DNA from: Kaistia terrae | GTDB lineage: Bacteria > Pseudomonadota > Alphaproteobacteria > Rhizobiales > Kaistiaceae | Direction of reading: 5' to 3' | Length of the DNA: 64,000 nt | Assembly (NCBI RefSeq): GCF_026344005.1 | Contig: NZ_JAPKNH010000001.1 | Span: forward strand, 186,001 to 250,000 | Shown: piece by piece, positions 35,548 through 44,092 of the stretch | Numbering within the stretch: the first letter of the stretch is position 1 | How the letters are laid out: each line of letters opens with the position of its first letter | The notes under the pieces: generated by a model | What the model was told of the DNA's origin: nothing | Databases searched by the model: none | What the model saw: only the letters and a program-made list of their open reading frames with translations | Position numbers and translations under genes: made by a program

Positions 35548-36766
35548 TTGGGAATTTTGGGCCCGCGACGACCAGCTTCCGCCGCAGGGCGATTGGCTGA
35601 GCTGGCTGATGATCGGCGGGCGCGGCGCGGGCAAGACGCGCGCCGGGGCCGAATGGATCCGTGGCCTTGCCACCGGTCGTCCAGGTTTTGCCTCGGTACC
35701 TGTCGAGCGGATCGCCCTGATCGGCGAGACGCTGGCCGATGTGCGCGACGTGATGATCGAAGGCGTCTCGGGGCTGCTCTCCGTCCATCGCCGGCATGAA
35801 CGGCCGAACTGGCAGCCGTCGCGCCGCCGGCTCGAATGGCCGAACGGCGCGGTGGCGCTGTGCTTTTCGTCGGAAGACCCGGAAAGTCTGCGCGGGCCGC
35901 AATTCGAGGCGGCCTGGGCCGACGAACTGGGCAAATGGCGCTATCCAGAGGCCTGCTGGGACATGCTGCAATTCGGCCTCCGGCTGGGCTCGTTGCCGCG
36001 CCAGCTCGTCACGACGACGCCGCGCCCGATCCCGCTTTTGAAGCGGCTGCTTGCGGCTGAGCGGACGGTGATCACCCGCGCCGGCACCAGCGCCAACCTC
36101 GCCAATTTGGCGCCGGGCTTTCTGGATCGCGTCGTCGGGCGCTATCGCGGCACGCGGCTTGGCCGGCAGGAGATCGACGGCGAGTGGATCGAGGATCGCG
36201 CCGATGCGCTGTGGAGCCGCGACGACATCGAGCGGGCGCGTGTCGATCAAGCGCCGGCGCTGATGCGGATCGCGGTGGCGATCGACCCGCCTGCCTCGAG
36301 GCGGAAGGGGGCCGATGCCTGCGGGATCGTCGCCTGCGGCCTGGCCGAGGACGGCACTGCCTATGTGCTGGCAGATCGCAGCCTGGCCGAAGTGAAGCCG
36401 GCGGCCTGGGCGGCGGTGGCTGTCGGGCTGTATCGGGCGCTGGATGCGGATCTGCTCGTCGCCGAGGTCAACCAGGGCGGCGACATGGTGGCGAGCGTGA
36501 TCAACGAGGTGGATCCGGCCGTGCCGGTCACCTCCGTGCGGGCGACGCGCGGAAAATATCTGCGGGCCGAGCCGGTGGCGGCGCTCTATGCGCAAGGCCG
36601 GGTGCGCCATGCCGGAACGTTTCCGGCGCTGGAGGATGAAATGGCCGATTTCGGCCCGGAAGGTCTCGCCAATGGCCGTTCGCCGGACCGGCTCGATGCG
36701 TTGGTATGGGCGTTGACGGCGCTGATGCTGCGCGCGCCGGGCGAGCCCAGGATCCGAACGATGTGA
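35474..36766 (+). CDS. GTA large terminase (g2)
   Basis: A 430-residue DNA-packaging motor. ATPase Walker A GGRGAGKT at about 48-55, Walker B in FEAAWADELGKW; the nuclease domain in the second half has VAIDPPASRRKGADACG and VAEVNQGGDMV, with acidic residues for metal binding. This is the DNA-packaging family of RcGTA-like clusters (Terminase_6 type). ATG 35474 lies within the small terminase gene; no better start exists. In RcGTA the enzyme packages host DNA headful-wise without sequence specificity. Confidence 0.92.
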   Translation: MRKGSRPDRLLAELRPEEIEAFQFDWEFWARDDQLPPQGDWLSWLMIGGRGAGKTRAGAEWIRGLATGRPGFASVPVERIALIGETLADVRDVMIEGVSGLLSVHRRHERPNWQPSRRRLEWPNGAVALCFSSEDPESLRGPQFEAAWADELGKWRYPEACWDMLQFGLRLGSLPRQLVTTTPRPIPLLKRLLAAERTVITRAGTSANLANLAPGFLDRVVGRYRGTRLGRQEIDGEWIEDRADALWSRDDIERARVDQAPALMRIAVAIDPPASRRKGADACGIVACGLAEDGTAYVLADRSLAEVKPAAWAAVAVGLYRALDADLLVAEVNQGGDMVASVINEVDPAVPVTSVRATRGKYLRAEPVAALYAQGRVRHAGTFPALEDEMADFGPEGLANGRSPDRLDALVWALTALMLRAPGEPRIRTM

Positions 36767-36904
36767 GGGGTCTGGCGGCGCCTCTCGATGGAAGACGGTT
36801 GTCTTGGCGCGCGAATCCCCGGATGCATCGGATGGAAGCTCGGCCGATGGCGCTGTTGTCGCGCGGCTTGGCCATGTCGTTCAGAATGGGGTGGGACGCA
36901 GCCG

Positions 36905-37690
36905 ATGGAACTGCTGAGTCAATTGTCGTCGCCGATGCAGTCTCTCTTGTTCGCTGGCCTCGGGCTGGTTTTCTATCTGTTCGGCCGGCTCGCGCTGCGG
37001 CTCATGGCGTGGCACGCCGGCCGTGACGGGCTCTCGATCCCGCAGCCGGCCTTTCTGGGAACCATCGCCACCGCCTGGGCGCTGTCGCTCGGCTTCATTG
37101 CCGCCGACATCTGGGCGGTCAACGCCAGGGCCGACCAGGCGACGAGCATGGAGCGCTCGGCAATTGTCCACATGCTGCGCAGCAGCGAACCGGATGTGCT
37201 CAATTCCAGCAAGCTGACCGAGGGCATCAGCGCCTACCGCCGGCAGGTTGCGGCGAAGGAGTGGCTGCAGGGCAAGAACGTGTCGCCGGACGAGGCGGTG
37301 GAGGCGGCGCTGCATGACATCAGCGGCGAGATCGCGCGGCTCGCACGCAGCGATGCGCCGTCCTCGCTCATCGGGCAATTGATTCACGACTTCAACGACT
37401 TGCAGGAAGCGCGCAACCTGCGTCTTTCGGTCGGCAATACCTCGGTCGACTATTACAAGTGGTATCTCGTCATCTTCCTGACGCTGCTGACCGCGATTAC
37501 CATCGCCTCGACACATGCCGACAGACCGCGCGCCGGCAGGCGGGCGCTGGCGATCTATGCGATCACGGCTTCGATGAGCCTCTGGATCCTGGCCATCCAC
37601 GCCAATCCGTATTCGGGGGTGGAGGAACTGCACCCGTCCTTGCTCTTCGCCAACCAGAAGAACGCCCATGGCGCGCTCGACGGTCTCTAG
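36905..37690 (+). CDS. DUF4239-like (bestrophin-like) membrane protein, GTA passenger
   Basis: A 261-residue protein with two N-terminal membrane segments (LLFAGLGLVFYLFGRLALRL; FLGTIATAWALSLGFIAADI) and two near the C-terminus, the 2+2 layout of DUF4239. The central part is soluble and helical. ATG 36905 (MELLSQLSS) is the likely start; the frame from 36788 begins with a Cys/Trp-rich unlikely peptide. It is not part of the usual GTA gene set, and sits between terminase and portal together with an antisense diguanylate cyclase. Role unknown. Confidence 0.7.
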   Translation: MELLSQLSSPMQSLLFAGLGLVFYLFGRLALRLMAWHAGRDGLSIPQPAFLGTIATAWALSLGFIAADIWAVNARADQATSMERSAIVHMLRSSEPDVLNSSKLTEGISAYRRQVAAKEWLQGKNVSPDEAVEAALHDISGEIARLARSDAPSSLIGQLIHDFNDLQEARNLRLSVGNTSVDYYKWYLVIFLTLLTAITIASTHADRPRAGRRALAIYAITASMSLWILAIHANPYSGVEELHPSLLFANQKNAHGALDGL

Positions 37691-37697
37691 CCGGGAG

Positions 37698-38855
37698 TCA
37701 GCCCGCCGTGGACGCTGAAAGTTCCATCGACTGGCGGGCGACGATAACCCGGTCGCGGCCGGAGCGCTTGGCTTCGTAGAGCGCGCGGTCGGCCTCCGCC
37801 AGAACGCGGTCCGTGCTGGCGGCGCCCGGCCCGGTGGCCGCGAGCCCCGCGCTGACGGTGCAGTTGAGGCGCTCTTCGGCGTGGACAAGGGCCACGAACC
37901 GGGAGCGCACGTCTTCGGCATGGCGCAGGGCGGCGTCCGGCGCGGTATCCCGGAGGATCAGGGCAAATTCCTCGCCGCCGATCCGGGCGGCCGAAGCCGA
38001 GGCGGGAAGATTCGCCTGCAGGGCGAGCGCGAACAGGACGATCACTCGGTCGCCCATCGCATGGCCATGCGCGTCATTGATCGACTTGAACTCATCGATA
38101 TCGAACAGCACGGCGATGCTCGAAGGCGGCAATTCACTCTCATGCGCCTCGAACAGGGCGCGGCGGTTCAGGAGACCCGTCAAGGGGTCGGTAAGAGCCT
38201 CCTGCCGGTGGGTTCGGACTGTCCGAATCTGGCTCAGCGCCATTGTCATGGCGCCCAGCGCCGGGATTGCTCCGATCACCAGCAGGATCGAGAGATCCTG
38301 TGCCCAGTTTCGCGGCGGGCCGAGGACCACCATGCCGTCGCGCGTCAGCACCAGCACCGCGCGGGGCAGGAACGATAGGCCGACGAGCAGATAGAGGGCA
38401 GCGATGGCGAGCGTTGTCATCGGGGCTTGCTCGCGCGCCTGCCAGAACTGATGCGATATCAGGAAAAGCAACGCCGCCGAGGCCATGAAGCCGACGGCAT
38501 AGACGACGCCGTTATAGCCGAGAACAAACGGCAGGAGCGTCAGGGCTACCGAAACGAAGGTTGCTATCGCGATCCGTCGCCAGGGCGACGTTCCGAGCCG
38601 GAACTGCGCCGCGCTGCCATAGAGACTGGCCTCTCCCGCCAGCAGCAGGACGAAGGCGATGCCGAGCACCCAGGACGAGGGACGGAAGCTGTCGAGGGTC
38701 GAAAACCCGACGCTGATGGCGATCAACAAGGCGCCGAGGGCACAGGTGAACAGGAAGCCGTCCCGCCGCGAGGTCTTCCAGGCAGCGAGCAGAATGACGG
38801 CCAGGAAAGCCGCGGAAAAGCCGATAGCGACGAGGAGCGAGGCGAAGTCGAGCAC
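37698..38855 (-). CDS. Membrane diguanylate cyclase (GGDEF), GTA passenger
   Basis: A 385-residue protein with about seven membrane helices (1-215) and a C-terminal GGDEF domain (about 220-380): LTDPLTGLLNRRALFE, DIDEFKSINDAHGHAMGD and active site GGEEF. No RxxD inhibitory site is seen ahead of GGEEF. It should make cyclic di-GMP from GTP at the membrane. GTG 38855 follows AAGAGGA. It lies antisense within the GTA cluster, between terminase and portal, so expression is independent of the structural genes. Confidence 0.9.
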   Translation of the reverse strand: MLDFASLLVAIGFSAAFLAVILLAAWKTSRRDGFLFTCALGALLIAISVGFSTLDSFRPSSWVLGIAFVLLLAGEASLYGSAAQFRLGTSPWRRIAIATFVSVALTLLPFVLGYNGVVYAVGFMASAALLFLISHQFWQAREQAPMTTLAIAALYLLVGLSFLPRAVLVLTRDGMVVLGPPRNWAQDLSILLVIGAIPALGAMTMALSQIRTVRTHRQEALTDPLTGLLNRRALFEAHESELPPSSIAVLFDIDEFKSINDAHGHAMGDRVIVLFALALQANLPASASAARIGGEEFALILRDTAPDAALRHAEDVRSRFVALVHAEERLNCTVSAGLAATGPGAASTDRVLAEADRALYEAKRSGRDRVIVARQSMELSASTAG

Positions 38856-39218
38856 CGGTGAGTCCTCTTGGGCCGGATGGTCTTGAGGCGGGGATACTGG
38901 CGCCGGGATGCTTTGGCGAGCGCTCTGGAAGAGGCAGGTTCCCAGGCAGCGCCTTCAACTCCGACTCGACGTCGAGTTTACGGCCGGAACGTAAGGCGAA
39001 GTGACGCCCACGTCGATAGGTTGTCTGTTCCAGCATGAACGCAAAGCGGTTGTAGGGCCAGTCCCTTACCCAACCCTCTTCGGAAAGCTCGCAATTGTAA
39101 CTTTTGGCCAAGGCGCGCGGGCGCTCGAGGCCGGTGAAATCGGCTCCTTCTTCGAAAAGGGGGGGCCTTGGTGGGGAGGCCTCGGCATCTCCCGACAAGC
39201 TGTTCGATCGGAGACGCC
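38856..39218. other. Unassigned stretch between diguanylate cyclase and portal
   Basis: About 360 bases with no confident gene. One plus-strand frame (39001-39222, GTG start, 73 residues) overlaps the portal ATG in ATGA fashion, and a minus-strand frame covers the same bases; neither has a recognisable domain. The portal ribosome binding site (CGGAG) lies at the right end. Contains the promoter of the cyclase gene. Confidence 0.4.
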
Positions 39219-40430
39219 ATGAAACCGAACCTTCTTACCCGCCTGTTCGGCGGAAGCGTTGCCGCGCCCGAGGCAAAGGCGTCGCGCGCCGGACCGCTGA
39301 TCGCGCTGCAAGGGCAGGGCCGTGCGGTCTGGACCTCGCGCGACCTCGCCAGCCTCGCCCGCGAAGGCTTTATGAAAAACGCCATCGTCTATCGCGCCAT
39401 CTCGATGATCGCGGAAGCCGCGGCTTCCGTACCGTGGCTCGCCTATGAGGGCGAGGCGGAGAGACCGGATCATCCGTTGCTGGCGCTGCTGTCGCGTCCG
39501 AACGGTCGCCAGTCGGGAAAAGCCTGGCTGGAGGCGCTTTATGGCAATTTGCTCGTTTCCGGCAACGCTTATGCCGAGTTGGTCCAGCTTGGCGGCTCGC
39601 CTGCCGAACTGCACGCGCTGCGGCCGGACCGGATGAAGGTTGTGCCGGGGGGCGATGGTTGGCCGGAGGCCTATGAATATTCCGTCGCCGGGCGGACGGT
39701 GCGCTTTCCCGTCGAGGACGGGCTGTCGCCGATCCTGCATCTGCGACTGTTTCATCCGCTCGATGATCACTATGGCTTTGCCCCGCTGGAAGCGGCGGCG
39801 ATCGCGCTCGATCTGCACAACGCCGCCGGCGCCTGGAACAAGGCGTTGCTCGACAATGCGGCGCGGCCTTCCGGCGCGTTGGTCTATCGCGGCGAGGGCG
39901 GCGCCAATCTGAGCCAGGAACAATTCGAACGGCTGAAGCGCGAGCTGGAAGCGAATTATACCGGCGCGGTCAATGCCGGTCGCCCGCTATTGCTCGAAGG
40001 CGGGCTCGACTGGACGTCGATGGCGCTGACGCCGCACGACATGGATTTCATCGAGGCGAAGAATGGCGCGGCGCGCGAGATCGCGCTCGCCTTTGGTGTG
40101 CCGCCCATGCTGCTCGGCATTCCCGGCGACAACACGTTTGCGAACTATGCCGAAGCCAACCGCGTGTTCTGGCGGCAGACGATCTTGCCGCTGCTTGGCC
40201 GCACCGCCGATGCGTTGACCAACTGGCTTGGACCGCATTTTCCCGGCGCGATCCGGCTGGGTTTCGACGTCGATGCCATCGAGGCGCTGTCGGTCGAACG
40301 GTCGGCTCTCTGGAGCCGGGTCGGTGCGGCGGACTTTTTGTCGAAGGACGAAAAACGCCAGGCAGTCGGCTATGGCGCGGCGAGGCCGGGGGATGGCGAA
40401 GGAGAAGGAGACGAGGGGTGGACGACTTGA
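39219..40430 (+). CDS. GTA portal protein (g3), HK97 family
   Basis: A 403-residue phage portal: FMKNAIVYRAISMIAEAAAS, NLLVSGNAYAELV, the GLSPILHLRLF and FEAAAIALDLHNAAGAWNKAL-like block (HPLDDHYGFAPLEAAA, then ALDLHNAAGAW), and FGVPPMLLGIPGDNTFANYAEA. The protein forms the dodecameric ring through which DNA enters the head. ATG 39219 follows GGAG. Separated from the terminase gene by 2.4 kb of passenger genes, which is unusual. Confidence 0.93.
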   Translation: MKPNLLTRLFGGSVAAPEAKASRAGPLIALQGQGRAVWTSRDLASLAREGFMKNAIVYRAISMIAEAAASVPWLAYEGEAERPDHPLLALLSRPNGRQSGKAWLEALYGNLLVSGNAYAELVQLGGSPAELHALRPDRMKVVPGGDGWPEAYEYSVAGRTVRFPVEDGLSPILHLRLFHPLDDHYGFAPLEAAAIALDLHNAAGAWNKALLDNAARPSGALVYRGEGGANLSQEQFERLKRELEANYTGAVNAGRPLLLEGGLDWTSMALTPHDMDFIEAKNGAAREIALAFGVPPMLLGIPGDNTFANYAEANRVFWRQTILPLLGRTADALTNWLGPHFPGAIRLGFDVDAIEALSVERSALWSRVGAADFLSKDEKRQAVGYGAARPGDGEGEGDEGWTT

Positions 40431-40606
40431 CCCGCGCCTTTGCCAGCCGCGGCGACCTCGCGCATCTGGCGCTGTTCCTCTGGGCTTCTGGCGCCAGCGG
40501 TTTGCTGGTCTGGGCGCTGCGCGAGCTGGCGAGTTCGAACCGCCGCTTCAACGACTTCGTTGCCGAGATCGCACGGCTGAATCGGTTTTTTAATGATCGG
40601 CGGTAA
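40418..40606 (+). CDS. Small GTA-associated membrane protein (g3.5 position)
   Basis: A 62-residue protein with one membrane segment (LALFLWASGASGLLVWALREL) and a charged helix. GTG 40418 overlaps the portal gene by 13 bases. RcGTA-like clusters often carry a small gene at this point between portal and protease; the role is not known. Confidence 0.6.
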   Translation: MDDLTRAFASRGDLAHLALFLWASGASGLLVWALRELASSNRRFNDFVAEIARLNRFFNDRR

Positions 40607-40631
40607 GGGACTGCGTTGACTCGGTTTTCTT

Positions 40632-40670
40632 CTCCCTCTCCCGCGAAGTGGGAGAGGGCTGGGCGAGGGT
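40632..40670. repeat. Palindromic repeat, GGGAGAGGGC type
   Basis: CTCCCTCTCCC...GGGAGAGGGC followed by GGCGAGGGT; same family as 7281-7320. Confidence 0.7.
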
Positions 40671-40737
40671 TCTTTGGAGGTGGAACGACGGCGGGACGCG
40701 CATCGGATTAAGCTCAACGCGTCCCTACGCCCACCGC

Positions 40738-40868
40738 CGTCATCCTCGCGCAGGCGAGCATCCATGCAGCCGAAGCCTCGGGAGGTTCAGGCGGTCCAAT
40801 GCCGCCGGCCTTCGCACTGCGATCCGTGAACCCGGCTGCATGGATCCTCGCTTTCGCGAGGATGACGG
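40738..40868. repeat. Facing pair of palindromic repeats within the GTA cluster
   Basis: Left hairpin CGTCATCCTCGCG...CGAGCATCCATGC, right hairpin ATGGATCCTCGC...GCGAGGATGACG, with CAGCCGAAGCC and CCCGGCTGC next to them. About 130 bases, same build as the elements at 48746-48847 and 53564-53682. Confidence 0.8.
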
Positions 40869-40913
40869 CGAGTTAGGGGCAGGCGCCGAGCGTCAATTTG
40901 ATGGAGTGAACGA

Positions 40914-41018
40914 ATGGCCGCCATGCTGAACCGCATCCTGCAACGCCTGGCACCGGACCACAGAAAGGTTTTCCGCGATTTTGCTGGCGCGTTGGAAAAG
41001 CTGCTGGCGCGCCCCTGA
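40914..41018 (+). CDS. Possible 34-residue protein
   Basis: ATG 40914 lies 7 bases after GGAG; the peptide MAAMLNRILQRLAPDHRKVF... is an amphipathic, basic helix ending in LEKLLARP. Position between the g3.5-like gene and the protease is where small accessory GTA genes may occur. No homologue recognised; coding status is uncertain. Confidence 0.35.
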   Translation: MAAMLNRILQRLAPDHRKVFRDFAGALEKLLARP

Positions 41019-41049
41019 CCGACAACGCCCCGATTTTAAGCCGGCCGGA

Positions 41050-41090
41050 CTCCCTCGCCCGCAAGGCGGGAGAGGGCTGGGGTGAGGGGC
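41050..41090. repeat. Palindromic repeat, GGGAGAGGGC type
   Basis: CTCCCTCGCCCGCAAGGCGG followed by GAGAGGGCTGGGGTGAGGG; between the possible 34-residue gene and the protease gene. Confidence 0.7.
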
Positions 41091-41183
41091 CTTCCTTCGC
41101 CTGAATCAGCCTCTGAACCGAAGCCGCCAAACCTTTGATCCGACTCCCCCTTCCACGCGGAACATTTCCGCGAAGGAGACCGC

Positions 41184-41750
41184 ATGGCCTTTTCATCTCC
41201 GTCCGCGCTCGAAACCAAATTCGCCGCCGCCGACCTCTCCGGCATCGATGGCGAGGGCGTCTTCTCTGGCTATGCCAGCCTGTTCGGCACGGCTGATCTT
41301 TCCGGCGATCTCGTCCTGCCCGGCGCGTTCAGGCGCTCGATCGCTGCCAGAGGCGCGGCCGGTATCCGCATGCTCTACCAGCACGATCCGGCCGAGCCGA
41401 TCGGCGTCTGGATGGAGATTCGCGAGGATCCGCGCGGCCTGTTCGTCAAGGGTCGGCTGATGGCCGACGTGGCGCGGGGACGCGAGGTGGCGAGCCTGAT
41501 GCGGGCCGGCGCGCTGGACGGGCTCTCGATTGGCTTCAAGACCGTCAAGGCCCGCGCCGACCGCACGGCGGGCGTCCGCAAACTGATCGAGATCGACCTT
41601 TGGGAGATCTCGGTCGTCACCTTCCCGATGCAGCCCGACGCCCGCGTCTCGAGCGTCAAGACCACAGGCCTGGCGGCGCGGATGCGCCGGGCGGCCCGCT
41701 CCCTCCACCCGACCAGCCTTTCCCTCCACCCCACAAGGACAAATCGATGA
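41184..41750 (+). CDS. GTA prohead protease (g4), HK97 family
   Basis: A 188-residue serine protease of the HK97 prohead type: GVFSGYASLFGTADLSGDLV, MLYQHDPAEPIGVW (catalytic His) and GALDGLSIGFKTV (catalytic Ser region). It cleaves the scaffold part of the capsid protein during head maturation. A Ser/His/Pro-rich tail (about 165-188) is encoded where the frame overlaps the capsid gene start by 4 bases. Ribosome binding site AAGGAG upstream of ATG 41184. Confidence 0.92.
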   Translation: MAFSSPSALETKFAAADLSGIDGEGVFSGYASLFGTADLSGDLVLPGAFRRSIAARGAAGIRMLYQHDPAEPIGVWMEIREDPRGLFVKGRLMADVARGREVASLMRAGALDGLSIGFKTVKARADRTAGVRKLIEIDLWEISVVTFPMQPDARVSSVKTTGLAARMRRAARSLHPTSLSLHPTRTNR

Positions 41751-42976
41751 CCGAGATTTCCGGCTCTGCTCCCGAGGCGAAGGCAGCCGAGAGCGGCGAC
41801 GTTTCCGCCGCCTTCGACGATTTCATGCGCGCCTTCGAGGCGTTCAAGGACACCAATGACGAGCGGCTCTCCGAGATCGAGACCAAGTTGACCGCCGACG
41901 TCGTCACCACCGACAAGCTCGACCGCATCAACAAGGCGCTGGACGAGCTGACGCTGAAGGGGCGCCGTCCGCCGCTTTCGGCCGAGCGCGGCACGGCGCG
42001 GCCTTCCGAGCACAAGCAGGCGTTTGAAAGCTATGTGCGCGGCGGCGACGAGGACGGTTTTCGAAAGCTGGAGCAGAAGGCGCTTTCGGCCGGGACCAAT
42101 GCCGATGGCGGCTATCTCGTGCCGATCGAGACCGAGACGGAGATTGGAAAACGCCTCGCCGCGATCTCGCCGATCCGCGCCATCGCCGATGTGCGCCAGG
42201 TCTCGACCGGCACCTATCGCAAGCCGTTCATGACGGCGGGGCCGGCCGTTGGCTGGGCCGGCGAGACAGACAGCCGCTCCCAGACCACCTCGCAGACCAT
42301 CGCGGCGCTCGATTTCCCGGCGATGGAGCTCTACGCCATGCCGGCGGCCACCGCCGCGTTGCTCGACGATAGCGCCGTCAACATCGACGACTGGATCGCC
42401 GCCGAGGTGGAAAGCGCCTTCGCGGCCCAGGAGGGCACGGCCTTCGTCTCCGGCGATGGCAGCAACAAGCCGAAGGGCTTCCTCTCCTACACCACCGCCG
42501 CCGAAGCGAGCTGGGTCTGGGGCAAGCTCGGTTATGTCGCGACCGGCACGTCCGCAGCACTTCCTTCCAGCAATCCGTCCGATGTGCTGGTCGACCTGAT
42601 CTACACGCTGAAGGCCGGTTACCGCGCCAATGCCCGTTTCGTTCTCAACCGCCGGACGCAGGCGACAATCCGCAAGCTGAAGGACGCTGACGGCCATTAT
42701 CTCTGGCAGCCGGCGGCGGTGGCGGGCGGCGAGGCGTCGCTGATGGGCTTCCCGGTGACGGAAGCCGAGGACATGCCCGACATCGGCGCCAATTCGCTGT
42801 CGCTCGCCTTCGGTGATTTTCGCCGCGGCTACTTGGTGGTGGACCGCCTCGGCGTCCGCGTCCTGCGCGATCCCTATTCCGCCAAGCCCTACGTCCTCTT
42901 CTACACCACCAAGCGCGTCGGCGGCGGCGTCCAGGACTTTGACGCGATCAAGCTGCTGAAATTCGGCACGAGCTAG
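41747..42976 (+). CDS. GTA major capsid protein (g5), HK97 fold
   Basis: A 409-residue capsid subunit. Residues 1-100 are a helical delta domain for scaffolding (FMRAFEAFKDTNDERLSEIE; LDRINKALDEL), removed by the protease; the mature part starts near KALSAGTNADGGYLVP. Other HK97 landmarks are the A-domain blocks VSGDGSNKPKGFLSY and LYTTKRVGGGV-like ending (LFYTTKRVGGGVQDF). ATG 41747 follows AAGGAC and overlaps the protease stop. This should be the most abundant GTA product. Confidence 0.94.
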   Translation: MTEISGSAPEAKAAESGDVSAAFDDFMRAFEAFKDTNDERLSEIETKLTADVVTTDKLDRINKALDELTLKGRRPPLSAERGTARPSEHKQAFESYVRGGDEDGFRKLEQKALSAGTNADGGYLVPIETETEIGKRLAAISPIRAIADVRQVSTGTYRKPFMTAGPAVGWAGETDSRSQTTSQTIAALDFPAMELYAMPAATAALLDDSAVNIDDWIAAEVESAFAAQEGTAFVSGDGSNKPKGFLSYTTAAEASWVWGKLGYVATGTSAALPSSNPSDVLVDLIYTLKAGYRANARFVLNRRTQATIRKLKDADGHYLWQPAAVAGGEASLMGFPVTEAEDMPDIGANSLSLAFGDFRRGYLVVDRLGVRVLRDPYSAKPYVLFYTTKRVGGGVQDFDAIKLLKFGTS

Positions 42977-43062
42977 GGGCCGACAACACCCTTGCTGCAG
43001 GCGGGCGAGTGGCCGCGCAGCTTTTCTCCCGGCGAGCGTCCACCATTTTTCGTTTCATCTCG

Positions 43063-43089
43063 CCGTCATCCCCGCGCAGGCGGGGAAAC
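43063..43089. repeat. Single palindromic repeat between capsid and connector genes
   Basis: CGTCATCCCCGCGCAGGCGG then GGAAACC; one arm of the element seen as pairs at 40738 and 48746. Lies just downstream of the capsid gene, where it could stop decay from the 3' side. Confidence 0.65.
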
Positions 43090-43196
43090 CAAAGGCCGGC
43101 CCCGGTTCCCTCCCATCGGGGTTGGCCCGGAGCGGCGCCTGCCGGTTGCGGGCGCCGCTCCACCTCACGATTTCGCATTCCATCCAAGGAGCCATC

Positions 43197-43766
43197 ATGA
43201 CCGCAGCGCTTGTATCCGCGCCGGCGACCGAGCCGGTGTCGCTAGCCGATGTGAAGGCGCATCTGCGCGTCGACGGCACGGCGGAGGATAGCCTGCTGCA
43301 AGCGGCGATCCTGGCGGCGCGCACCCATGTCGAAAGCGAGACGCGGCGAAAACTGATTGCCCAGGGCTGGCGGATCTATTTCGATGAATGGCCTTCCGGC
43401 CGCACCATCGACCTCCCCATCGCGCCGCTGATCTCCGTCGATGCGATTACGCTCTACGACATTGTCGGCGTGGCGCAGATCCTTGACCCGGACGCCTATC
43501 GCGTCGACGCCGCGCGCCTGCCGCCGCGCATCGTGGCAAGGCTCCGGCCACAGGCGGGCCTCTACGACAACGGCATCGAGATCGACGTCACCGCCGGCTA
43601 TGGCGTTTCCAGCCTCGCCGTGCCGGCAGCGCTCCGGCAGGCAATTCTGATGCTGGTGGCGCATTGGTACGAGCATCGCGGGGCGGTTGGTTTTGATCGC
43701 GCCGGCGATGTCGCGCCCCTCGGCTTCGAGGCGATGGTTGCGCCCTATCGGGTCCGTTCGCTGTGA
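43197..43766 (+). CDS. GTA head-tail connector protein (g6)
   Basis: A 189-residue protein of the phage DNA-packaging/gp6 connector family: PVSLADVKAHLRVDGTAEDS at the N-terminus, LLQAAILAARTHVESETRR, then LRQAILMLVAHWYEHRGAV and the C-terminal FEAMVAPYR. It sits below the portal in the neck. ATG 43197 follows AAGGAG. Overlaps the next gene by 4 bases. Confidence 0.88.
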   Translation: MTAALVSAPATEPVSLADVKAHLRVDGTAEDSLLQAAILAARTHVESETRRKLIAQGWRIYFDEWPSGRTIDLPIAPLISVDAITLYDIVGVAQILDPDAYRVDAARLPPRIVARLRPQAGLYDNGIEIDVTAGYGVSSLAVPAALRQAILMLVAHWYEHRGAVGFDRAGDVAPLGFEAMVAPYRVRSL

Positions 43767-44092
43767 ACGGTTTTGACCCCGGCCAACTTTCGAGCCGCGT
43801 AACTCTGGAGCGGCAAATCCGGGTGCCCGACGGCGTCGGCGGCGCGACAACCGACTGGGAGGAAGTCGCGACAGTTTGGGCGGCGATCGAGCCGGTCGCG
43901 GCCGGCGAGACTTTTTCGTCAGATCGGCTCGCGACCCGGATCACGCACCAGATCACGCTGCGCTTTCGCGCGGATGTCGAAGGCGGCATGCGTGTGCGGC
44001 ATCGGGAACGGATCCTGCGGATCGCGTCCTGGCGCGACCCGGACGAAACCAGGCGCTTTCTCATCCTTGATGCGGTGGAGGAGCGGTCATGA
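43763..44092 (+). CDS. GTA head closure (head-tail adaptor) protein (g7)
   Basis: A 109-residue protein typical of phage head closure proteins: LSSRVTLERQIRVPDGVGGA, EEVATVWAAIEPV, RITHQITLRFRADV and RILRIASWRDPDETRRFL. Start GTG 43763 overlaps the stop of the connector gene, and its own stop overlaps the next start, so the three are translated in series. Confidence 0.88.
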   Translation: MNGFDPGQLSSRVTLERQIRVPDGVGGATTDWEEVATVWAAIEPVAAGETFSSDRLATRITHQITLRFRADVEGGMRVRHRERILRIASWRDPDETRRFLILDAVEERS

